From Peronospora farinosa (lineage: Eukaryota; Oomycota; Peronosporomycetes; Peronosporales; Peronosporaceae), in contig CANTFK010000961.1 of assembly GCA_947646735.1 (NCBI GenBank), forward strand, positions 62,001-126,000: DNA of 64,000 nt, in the 5' to 3' direction. A program made the position numbers and the translations under genes. Under the pieces are notes generated by a model, which was not told the DNA's origin, did no database searches, and worked only from the letters and a program-made list of their open reading frames with translations. How positions within the stretch are numbered: the stretch's first letter is position 1; the number at the start of each line of letters is the position of its first letter. Positions 33,120 to 41,715 of the stretch are shown here, piece after piece.

Positions 33120-35338
33120 CTAAATGTTCTTGCGATAGAACACGCGCCAGGGGGAAGTGTCGTCTGCGGTCTGCAAAGCCCTCAACAAGTCCAGCTGAGG
33201 ATCCTCCGTGGTGACGACTGGGTACCAGACGGTCAGCTGACGGGTCGAGATCATGGGCTGGAAGTAGGGGTCAAGAAGAATGTCGAGGTCACAGTGACCG
33301 GCCTTCATCCCTTCCAGGACCTTCTCAAGTACGTCCATCCAAGCCCTCACCGCCTTGGCCCGCCGTTTCTTCCTCGCATTGGACAGCCGAAAGGCGTATC
33401 GGCTCTTTGTACGGAGTTCGGAGAAAAGAGGAAGTCGGTGTCGGTCTTCCCATAGACTCTGGCGTGACGCATCGACGTACGTATCATGGAGCTTCACGAG
33501 GTCGCTGAACCAGCCGGACACTGGAAAAGAAATAGGGGTTACAGTCATGACCCCCTGGGCCCAAGGACATGAGTCCATCAGAAGCTGAAGTTGAGAGTCC
33601 TTCATGAGGCCTTCGCTCCAGATTGGGGGGGCTTCGGGTCTTCTGGTCTTCAGAAGCACCCACCCAAGACAGTGGAAGCGATACCTTGGATCAAAGGTCC
33701 TCTGGCGTCAGCTGGGTGATAACGAGGGCCCCTACCTGGGAAATCGACCAGGGGGCAACGTCTTCCGCGGCGAACGTGCTGGGCGTCGCATAACCAGGAA
33801 GGGAAGAGCCGTGGATGTTACGGTCGCGGAAATTATCATGGTTGGGACCCTGGCTGGCAGGACCCTCAGGTGTTGGTGCAGGATCCTCGCTGCTGGGACC
33901 CCTGCCACCGGGACCCTCAGATGTGGGTGCAGGATCCTCGCTGCTGGAACCCTTGGAGGGTGGTGCTGGAACCTTGCCGCTGGAACCCTTGGATGGTGGT
34001 GCGGGACTCTTGCGGCTGGAACCCCTGGAGGATGGTGCTGGATCCTTACCGCTGGAGCCCTTGGGTGGTGGTGCGGGCCCCTTGCCGCTGGAGCCCTTGG
34101 AGGGTGGTGCGGGCCCCTTGCCGCGGGAACCCTTGGGTGGTACTGTACCCTTGCCGCTTGAACCTTTGGTTGGTACTGCTGGACCCTTGCCGGCGGGGCC
34201 CTTGCGGCGGGAACTTTTGGCTGGTGGCTTACGCTTAGCATGGTTAGACTCGTCACTCTCAGTTTCGGAGTCTGGTCCAAACATTTCCAAGAACTCGTCG
34301 GAGTACGTCATTCAAGCCTTCTTGTTCCTTGACGCCCGAGACGCTGCGTGGGAAGTGCGAGGGGATGGAGACCTCGAAGGTGGAGCGCGAACCTTGGACT
34401 TGGCCTTATTCGATAGGTCTATGACCTCGGGGCCGACCTCTGAAGTAGAGGGTACAAGGCCGGAGCGACAACTGGAAGACCGCGACCTGGCCATTGCGGC
34501 GAGCAACGAGTCGTCACTACTGCTATCCTCGTCCTCAGATGACCCCGGGTCATGATTGGCTTTCCACTTCTCCGGCTTAAGGGGCGACCGAACCTTGGAT
34601 GAAGGCGAACGTGACCTTTTCGTCGTTCTGGGACTTCGGGCTTGGGTCGTGGATGGAGTCGATTTTGCTGCCGTGCCTCGAGCAAACCGTTAGCTGCTTC
34701 TGCAGCTGGTCACGTTCCCGGAGGAGGGTCTTCACGCGGCTCTTGTAGTTGGGAACCTCCTTCTGGAGTACCAACACTTGTTTAAACAGTTCTTGAGGAC
34801 TGCGAAGTGCGTCCAACCTGGACTCCAGCGACCGATCTCAGCCGAAGAATTTTCGACAGCCTCGTTGTAATGGTCCTTCCAGTACTTGATCTGGGTCGGG
34901 ATTCTTCCACTTGCCGAGAATTGTCCACCCGTTGGGCGAGTGCATCCCGGTACTCGGCGATGGCCAGCTGGTCCACTTCATGCTCGTGGACCAGATTCCG
35001 GACCCAAGACTGTATCCGAGGCGCATGGGTCACCTCGAATTCCGTGAGGTCGTCTACGCGACGCTGTAATTCCGCGGTCCGGCGATGTTCTATCTGGTAC
35101 CCCCGTTGGAGGACCCTGTGGTACTCAGCGAGGGTCTCCATGGACTGGGCCCCCGTTCCACCGTGACACGTAAAACTTCCCAAGCTTGAGAGACCTCCAA
35201 ATAATTGGTGGGCTCCCCAATAAGGTCCACGGTCGGGGTGACCTCGTCAGGGTCAGGTCTAGGAGGTGCGTAAAAAGACCAACGGTCCGGTGCTTGGGAC
35301 CCGGTGGAAAGATTACGAGAAGTCACTAACGGATACAA
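33120..35338 (-). pseudogene. Antisense ORF region of family A
   Basis: Reads from an ATG at 35338, 126 bp inside the 3' LTR, back towards pol. Pieces in order: 35338-35090; 35183-34782 (helical, EYHRVLQRGYQIEHRRTAEL...LAIAEYRDALAQRV); 34816-34577 (coiled coil, QVLVLQKEVPNYKSRVKTLL then RERDQLQKQL); 34570-34312 (acidic Ser tract then RSRSSSCRSG); 34311-33691 (after a TGA: DSETESDESNHAKRKPPAK, then about ten KGSSGKGPAPP-type repeats); and 33659-33120 (a folded-looking end, AWMDVLEKVLEGMKAGHCDLDILLDPYF). The pieces change frame, so the gene is broken. No known family recognised. Position and polarity resemble the antisense ORFs of plant Tat-type elements. Confidence 0.55.
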
Positions 35339-35463
35339 GACTTGTGAGTTGGCGAACGCAGCCCCCCAAACGACGAAGGATCACTTACTGTTAGTTCGAA
35401 GAGTTTGGACAAGGGTGCACGTGGTCTTCCCGCAGTTCGAAAGACCAGCGCGCAGGGAACAGC

Positions 35464-36445
35464 TGTGGTCAAGTGCCAGGGAAAGTTGGAGTTTGAAGGA
35501 AATGGAACAAAGAGAAATGAGAATTTCTGGTCACTTCCCCGAGGGAGTGACCACGACCCGGCCTCGCGGATTTACAACCACACACCAGGCCTCCGCCTTA
35601 TTAAGAATATTAGAACCCAGACGTGCGGAGTCAGCACAGGCCCCAGGTCCCGGAAACAGGTTCCAGAGGCCCAGGGGTACAGGGGCCCAGGGGTACAGGG
35701 GCCCAGGGACCCAGGGGCCCAGGGGCGCAATGTCCGAGGGTGCAGAATCGGTACACAGAATATCGAAGATTACAGAAAGTACAGGTAACAAGGAGCCAGT
35801 TCTTCTTCCAAGAGTCGACACGGGGCACTATCTAGATCAAAGGGTTAAGGTTAGGCAAGAAAAGCATACAGAGAATAAGGTAAATAAACACACTCGAATT
35901 TGCATTACACGTGGCAGCTTTACGCGCCCCTTTTAAGCTTCTCCGTCGCTTCACCTCTTCCGGGCGGGATACCCTTTGGCCCCCCGACGTCAACAGGTGT
36001 TAGACGGCTCAAGCTACGCAAGCTGAACCTCAGGATAGTTGGCCTGAGGTGTAAAGTGTCAAGACTCTACGGCCCGCTACAGGAAGCGGTTTTTTCCCTA
36101 CGGGGAAGAACACAAAGGGGTCCATGGACCAAGAACAGTCAGCCACCAAAGAAGTACGCAGTACCAGGTGCATCGCTCTCGACTAAAGTCGATTGATCCC
36201 AAGAAACCCGGTCCCAAGTGAAGTATATCCACTCGGGGACCACCAAGTTCAAGTCTTATACAAAGACCAAGTCTATAAGTCTTCTGCGTCAACCGAGGAG
36301 CAAGACCAGCCAAGCTGGCGGGTACACAAATTGATACCCAAGGTTGACGCGACACGGTATCGGGGTACCCCCTCCGTAAGTCGGCAGTCCGGCGCTGTGT
36401 GTGTTTGTGGTTCTCTCACGTTGTTTGAGAATCCACTCCACCACA
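35464..36445 (+). repeat. 3' LTR of family A element
   Basis: TGTGGTCAAGTGCC...CACTCCACCACA, followed by the TTCG duplication and the rest of the family C LTR. It contains the G-rich repeat at 35665-35730, slightly expanded relative to the 5' LTR. Confidence 0.9.
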
Positions 36446-36618
36446 TTCGTTGCACTCTCGCTTGAGCGAGAGGCAACTGGTGGTACGACTGCTTAAGCAG
36501 TCGACCAACCTCCTAACCACCCTCGCACGCGAAGGAAAGACGGTCTAACCGCTTCCTCGCTTGTGCTGAAGGTGTGTGCTTGTAGCACGAGGCAACTTCG
36601 TAGAAGTGCCCGTCTACA
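36446..36618 (+). repeat. 3' LTR of family C, right piece
   Basis: Starts with the duplicated TTCG and continues TTGCACTCTCGCTTGAGCGAG to GTCTACA, matching 16446-16615. GGCGA follows, completing the target duplication of the outer element. Confidence 0.9.
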
Positions 36619-36679
36619 GGCGACGTCCGTCTGTTTTTGTAACTATCGTTGAAAAGCTTCAAGCCGGCTGCATTCGCCC

Positions 36680-37000
36680 ATGTTAGAGTCTGTCATCGTC
36701 AAGATCACCAACGGTGATGCTCTTTCAATTGCAAAGAATTCTGCGGTCGAGTGTGCTCGAGCTTTTACGTGTGGAAGCAAAGCGGATATGGCATTGTTTA
36801 CTCTTGATCTCTTCTTTTGGCATCAGATCGTAGAAGTATTGATCAAGAAAGGGCTGTGGTCAAATCGAGTCCGAAATTGCTCTGGACTCGAACTTGAGTG
36901 TCGGTTATTTACTAATAACTCAGGATTCACAATGAATAGTGCAATGGATAGCGATAAGACTTGGTATAGATGCATCGCCGTTCGCCAATATACTAGTTAA
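36680..37000 (+). CDS. Small hypothetical ORF
   Basis: 106 codons (MLESVIVKITNGDALSIAKN...) just outside the family C insertion, in sequence that was continuous with 15804-16007 before that insertion. A Cys-rich middle (CSGLELECRLF) but no domain I recognise, no signal peptide and no membrane segment. It may be a fragment of a decayed gene; a further open stretch follows at 37009-37230. Low confidence that it is expressed. Confidence 0.2.
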   Translation: MLESVIVKITNGDALSIAKNSAVECARAFTCGSKADMALFTLDLFFWHQIVEVLIKKGLWSNRVRNCSGLELECRLFTNNSGFTMNSAMDSDKTWYRCIAVRQYTS

Positions 37001-37224
37001 TCAGAGAATTGAAAAATGTTAATGACACCGGTACTGTAATTCATTCGAAGGTCAGCACCGATACAGACATCGGCCTATCCATGACGAGAACGTTAGCGGT
37101 GCGGCTGTTTGAATCTTGTGCACAAAGGAATTTTGAACAATATAAAAGACAATATTTCAGGAGAGAAGAATTGTTTGTCTCGAATCTTTCTGGTCTTAAT
37201 GCGTTGAAATCTGGTCGCCATGGT

Positions 37225-37360
37225 CAGTAGAACCTGTTATATGATATATTACTTTATAGGAATTAGTATCTAACACAGATATCGTAAAAGGCCGCTCAAG
37301 CTATAGTTATGGCTCGAGAGGTTATTATTTTACGGAGGTTAAATTAGACAGGTTCTACTG
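37225..37360. mobile_element. MITE, 136 bp, pogo/Tigger-like ends
   Basis: Perfect 13-bp inverted ends CAGTAGAACCTGT (37225-37237) and ACAGGTTCTACTG (37348-37360), with an A/T-rich interior and no ORF. The CAGTxGAACCT start is typical of pogo-type Tc1/mariner MITEs. The expected TA duplication is not clear: TA follows on the right, GT precedes on the left. It lies 83 bp upstream of the effector ATG. Confidence 0.6.
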
Positions 37361-37400
37361 TAACTAAATAAGCTGTCTATCATCCTGTGCCTCACAGCCT

Positions 37401-37418
37401 CCTTACTTTACATTTTGC
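37401..37418 (+). promoter_or_regulatory. Possible oomycete core promoter of effector gene
   Basis: CCTTACTTTACATTTTGC contains ATTTTGC, which fits the oomycete flanking promoter region (MWTTTNC), preceded by a pyrimidine-rich initiator-like stretch. It lies about 26-43 bp before the ATG at 37444. Pattern match only. Confidence 0.3.
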
Positions 37419-37443
37419 TCCAAGCTCACCGTGCCAAGTATTA

Positions 37444-38643
37444 ATGAAAGTTACCATGTCAAATGCAGCCCGCATTTCCTGCGCGCTGGTTTTTGTCACG
37501 CTGGCCATTTGCTTAGAATCAATCGTAGCAGACCCCAAGTCGACTTCTGGTGTCGCTTTGACTACGATGCATTCGCCTCATTCTCCGGCCGCGATCAATC
37601 GGCACTTGAGGCATACCGCGGCCATGGAGACAACTGAAGCTTTCGAAGAGAGGGCACCTACCTTGCATTTTTCAGAATTGGCTCCCAGCTTTTCCAGCCT
37701 GAAGTCAATTACTGCGGCGATTTACCAGAAAATTCAAAGTTGGGTGTGGCGGATGACGCGGAAATCCTCGGACGATGTGTTTAAGCTTTTAAAGCTCGAC
37801 ACAGAAGAAACAAACCTGTTTGGAGACCTACGCTTTATGAGGTGGGCCACTTTTGTCAGTTCAAGATACTCGGAAGATCCCACAGCGGCGACTGAAGCAA
37901 TGTTGAAGACCTTGGTAAATCATTACGGTGAAGGTGCTGCATTGGCTAAAATTCTAGTTGCTGGGAAGAAGACCGACAGTGTGAAATCCGTCGCTGGAAA
38001 TTTGTTATGGTTGCAGCTCTCAAGGTGGAGGGAAGGTAAGGAAACGGTGGGCGAGCTTTTTACGCTTTTGGAGTTGGAAAAGATTGGAAAAAAACTGTTT
38101 GAAAGCCCACTATTTTCGTTGTGGGTCACCATCGTCGAGCTTAGATACTCGGAAAATCCCAAAGCGGCAATTGAAGTAATCTTGTCGACTCTGGCAGCCC
38201 ATTACGGGGAAGATGCTGCATTGGCTGATGCTCTTATTGTTGGAATTAATAATCCCAATATGACTAAATTTGCCGTTAACCTGTTAAGGATACAGCTCCA
38301 GAGGTGGTGTGACACTGAAAAAACTGTGGAGTCGGTTTTCACAGATTTGAACCTGGAATCTATTGGAGAAGGTCTGTTTGAAAGCCCACAAATGATCATG
38401 TGGCTTGGATTTGTTGGGTCGCGCTACCGAGTGGTTGATAATGAGGCTAATAAGTCGGCTAAGAAGGCTATTCATATGGCGCCTTTTGAGGCGGCTTTAA
38501 CTACGTTACGTCTCCATTACGATGACGATATGTTACGGAAAATTCTAGCTAAGGGTTCGAAGATTAACGACAAGGAAATTAAGAAGATTGCTGACAAACT
38601 GGACGCGATGCTTACACGGAAGCTGACCACTGGGAGATCTTAG
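37444..38643 (+). CDS. RXLR-EER effector with three LWY-type modules
   Basis: 399 residues from the ATG at 37444; an open GTG 19 codons upstream has no support, and a second ATG lies 4 codons downstream. Residues 1-29 form a signal peptide with a hydrophobic core (ALVFVTLAICL). RHLR is at 53-56 and EER at 68-70, the bipartite motif of oomycete host-translocated effectors. From residue 95 the sequence is helical and repeats with a 93-residue period: Trp at 134, 227 and 320, each followed 27 residues on by HYG(E/D)xAALAxxL (Tyr 161 and 254; LHYDDD in the last) and preceded by an (L/R)W...TV leader. Such LWY arrays act inside plant cells. The target cannot be told from sequence. No introns or lesions seen. 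The gene lies at the edge of the retrotransposon block, a usual setting for effectors. Confidence 0.92.
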   Translation: MKVTMSNAARISCALVFVTLAICLESIVADPKSTSGVALTTMHSPHSPAAINRHLRHTAAMETTEAFEERAPTLHFSELAPSFSSLKSITAAIYQKIQSWVWRMTRKSSDDVFKLLKLDTEETNLFGDLRFMRWATFVSSRYSEDPTAATEAMLKTLVNHYGEGAALAKILVAGKKTDSVKSVAGNLLWLQLSRWREGKETVGELFTLLELEKIGKKLFESPLFSLWVTIVELRYSENPKAAIEVILSTLAAHYGEDAALADALIVGINNPNMTKFAVNLLRIQLQRWCDTEKTVESVFTDLNLESIGEGLFESPQMIMWLGFVGSRYRVVDNEANKSAKKAIHMAPFEAALTTLRLHYDDDMLRKILAKGSKINDKEIKKIADKLDAMLTRKLTTGRS

Positions 38644-39948
38644 CAAGGTTATCACACCTTTGGAGCTTGACCAGACATGTCATTCGAAGCCCATGGTCAG
38701 CAACTGGACTATACGTGACTACGTTCAGATGAGGCAACTGGACGTGATAACAAGCTCAAGGCCGTGTAAACATTCTGCAAAATGACATAGGCGCTCCGTA
38801 GCAAACCTCTCGCCAGTACCATAGTTCGCCTCATTCCTTAATGCGTTCATTCGTTACTGATGTTGTTCTTTTTTACGAGCATGAATCTTGTTTAGAGCGT
38901 AACTCTCAGGTCATTGCGCTAGGGTCTTTGTCAGCGAAGCTTGTTCCTCCTTTGTTGTCTTTACATCGACCTTACGCACGACTATTCCATATATAGCGAT
39001 CACCATCACCGCATTAGTGCCACAGCACTAAGGGAAGCAAGTGTTTGTTTTCATCTTGGACTCAACCTCCAGGTCAGCCAGCTCTTTTACCGCTTTTTTG
39101 ACCAGCTTTGGGTGCAGCTATCAGTCTCTAAATATGACTTTTTTGGTACTTGCAGAGAAGTTGCCGATGAAAAAAGCTCCCTCTGACTTCTACGACTCCT
39201 AAAGTTTCCAGGTTGATTTTGACGCTATGTGTCCCTTCTTATCACAGAAGGTCGCCGATGATAGCCGGTGTCGCAAGGCCGTTGGTACAAAGTCACTGGT
39301 CCGGATTTTGTAGAAAATTACCAACATGACTGTTATCTTACCTGCAAATACTGGTGGTCTTTCAGAACTGCAGTATGTGATGATGATGCAGCCGAGGTAA
39401 ACAGGTTGCTCATACGGAAGTTCTGCGCTTCCTGGTCGTTTCTTCGGCTCTAACATGAGCAAACAATCCAAATGAAGCTCTCTATACAATGACGATGAAC
39501 CTTTAGTTTAATGCAACGGATGATCGATTGCTAACGTTTGCTAACGTCTGCTGCTGGTCATGCGCTCGGTCTGAATGCGATTCTGTTTTTTTACTTTGTT
39601 CACGAGAGGCCTAGGCCTAGCAAGTATTTCGTGCGCCCAAAAGTAAAGCCTTCGAGTAGTGGGCATGTATTCGATATACAGTAATGGCACAAATGAAGTA
39701 CTGACTGTACTACCTGGTCAAATTAGTCATGATGTACTCTAATGATCACGTCATTTTGAATCCATAATATCGATGGGCTACCGCCCCACTGGCCTTCGGC
39801 AGTTGGTGAGCCAGCTCAATCTCTTTAGCTACATGGTCTCATGTAGGCCACCACTGTACTCTTGACGTGACGTTCGAAGAGCAGGAATCACATTAAGCAG
39901 GATCTACTGACCATTATTACCTAAAATCTACAGCAGGAAGGATTCGCC
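38644..39948. other. Intergenic, no gene recognised
   Basis: Only short ORFs (38941-39186 +, 39199-39489 -) without recognisable domains. Composition is near that of the host genes. No repeat family seen except the inverted motif AGGCCTAGGCCT at 39606. Confidence 0.4.
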
Positions 39949-40532
39949 ATGTCCAATGCCACAAGTAAAAACGAAGCGAACGTAAATTGTCAGGGTAGAT
40001 TACAAAAGCGAGGTACTGCGACGTTTGGGTGTTGCTATAATGGATGGCGACTGGGATCTTATGGCAAAGTATTGGGCGCCTCGAGCTCTAGTCGCCATGA
40101 CTTCAAAAAGTTATACTACTTGCTCACGTGCAAAGCTGTAGGCAAATCGAGCGCTTTTCAGGACTGGTAAGACAGAGAAGAAAAATCAATGGACCAGCTG
40201 AGAGCCGCTTTTGCCATAGATAAGGTCATTTCGCCCAAACAGGATGGAGATACAGCCATGAGAACTAAATTACTCACAGCTGGCCAGATTTGTCTTGCCA
40301 CTGCCATGTCTTTATGGTGCCGTCATGCGAGCTTAAAGCAGGCAGTGCTTGCTTCGAGCTGCCACCGAGCATTACAGGTCACGCCACGGTGACCTGCGAG
40401 CCGCTCCAGCAATTTCCGGTCGCCACCTCCCAGACGTATGTCCTCGGACCTGCCGAACACGGAACTTTCACGCGGACCAAACGATGCCTGTACAATGTTC
40501 TTGGCAGTATTTTGGTGGCCCTTGAGCGCTAA
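39949..40532 (+). pseudogene. Unrecognised ORF remnants
   Basis: Three plus-strand open stretches: 39949-40170 (MSNATSKNEANVNCQGRLQK), 40189-40392, and 40290-40532 (CELKAGSACFELPPSITGHA, ending VLGSILVALER). They overlap or abut with frame changes, as a decayed or intron-containing gene would. I could not assign a family. Possibly the remains of one host gene. Confidence 0.25.
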
Positions 40533-40852
40533 AGTGGTCGTTGCTTTGTGTGGCGACCTCCAAAAAATGTACTGCGTCCACTGTTAATATTTCACGCTTG
40601 ATAAGGTTGCGAAAGTGCTGTATGTGGCAGCAGTTCCTGGCATGCCAACACTGGTAACCTGTTAAAAGAATCCATGAATTTGAATGGAGCAACTACTGAG
40701 TACCCACCACTGGACGTCACTACCTAGTCCAGTCGTCAGGTGAGCACGTGGAGTATAAAACATACGTAAGTCACACAGACATATTGCTGTATTCGTAAGC
40801 CGCTTAGCAACGTGTAACCGTTGCAAGCCGTTGAGATAAAGGTTTCCTCACC

Positions 40853-41690
40853 TTACGTCTGACGCAACATGTGGATGCATAGCCTGTTCAGTACATCCCA
40901 CAACCGAATCGTGACTTCTTTTGATCCACTTACGATAAAGTTGGCATGCCTGTTAAATTGAACATCGCACACAGAAGCAAAGAGACCGCAGAACGCTTTC
41001 GTTCTGTGGTCCCACAAACGCACACTTTGATCGTAGCCTCCGTTTATTAAGTGCGTCCCGCTATGGTGCAAGATAACTGTGTACACATCAACACCATGTT
41101 AACTCGTAAGCGTTGCCAGACGCTCGGCTGAGTGTCACCGAGTAATTGTGAGTCAGCTGCGATCGCAAAATTGTTCTTTTAAAGACGCAGCTGCAGCAGT
41201 TTCAACTGCAGACTACATAACATTGGGCCCGCGCTGGTCATTCAGCGATATCATTTGAGTCACTTTGAGCGTCTTGAGTAACGGCGCGCTCCGTTAGCGC
41301 AGCTCGGAAGTCCAGATTTTTGTTGTGCCATCACCCGAGCCTGAGTACAGACTCTCACCTGATGCAATCGCCGCAAGATACCAAATTTTGGATGAGTGAC
41401 CAAGCATAGTTTGAGTCCATTGTCGACATACAGTGCCCGCAATTTTGTAAATTGCTTTTTTGCAGCTCTCTTGTTGTGCATCCAACAGTTCGATAAGCCA
41501 AAGCTTTATCGTAGCATCACTGGAGCCTGAAGCCAGCAGTTCATTATCAGTTACCACGAACGTTACAAACTTAATATTCTGCGAGTGCCCTTTGAATGAT
41601 AGTGGCTCAACTCCATCTGATATGCCACAATTTGGTGGATTTTGCACAATTTGGGTATCCGATAGTGCTGGGTAGACCGATTTTTACATT
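40853..41690 (-). pseudogene. WD40-repeat protein, broken
   Basis: Two minus-strand open parts in the same frame. 41647-41294: FKGHSQNIKFVTFVVTDNEL, then LASGSSDATIKLW and LGHSSKIWYLAAIASGESLY, SGSGDGTTKIW. 41086-40853: YTVILHHSGTHLINGGYDQS, VRLWDHRT, FNRHANFIVSGSKEVTIRLW. Between them (41087-41293) the frame has stops, but WD-like words continue (LLKTLK), so this is decay rather than a clean intron. After 40853 further stops follow. Four WD40 blades are recognisable out of an expected seven. WD40 proteins are scaffolds; the specific orthologue was not identified. Confidence 0.6.
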
Positions 41691-41715
41691 CAGCAGGCTT
41701 CAGCGCGTGGTATAG

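Larger units (their letters stand above)
24017..36445 (+). mobile_element. Full-length family A Ty3/gypsy element, 12.4 kb, dual RNase H
   Basis: Target duplication TTCG (24013-24016 and 36446-36449); the undisturbed target AGAAGTTCGTTGCACTC is visible at 16440-16456. LTRs are 24017-24985 and 35464-36445, differing at roughly 25 sites plus indels in a G-rich repeat. Internal order: gag, protease, RT, RNase H, second RNase H, integrase, chromodomain, G-rich repeat, then about 2.2 kb of antisense ORFs before the 3' LTR. Gag and pol carry stops and frameshifts. It must be younger than the family C element it sits in. Confidence 0.9.
16008..36618 (+). mobile_element. Full-length family C Ty3/gypsy element (interrupted)
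   Basis: Bounded by identical 5-bp target duplications GGCGA (16003-16007 and 36619-36623). Order: 5' LTR, gag, protease, linker, RT, RNase H, integrase, chromodomain, antisense ORF, 3' LTR. The 3' LTR is split by the family A element at 24017-36445. Without that insertion the 3' LTR is 600 bp against 608 bp for the 5' LTR; the 8-bp difference equals the shorter TA run. By eye the two LTRs differ at about 17 sites, so the insertion is not very recent. All pol frames carry lesions. Confidence 0.9.

Noticed and set aside
33604..34555. Two long plus-strand ORFs in the family A 3' region
   Set aside because: They are the complement of the Lys/Ser/Gly/Pro repeat tract; in all three frames this low-complexity DNA stays open, and the minus frame has the better protein character (coiled coil and charged segments on both sides).
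37387..37443. Effector start 19 codons upstream
   Set aside because: That start is GTG, and the added residues would destroy the N-terminal signal peptide; the ATG at 37444 gives a classical secreted effector.
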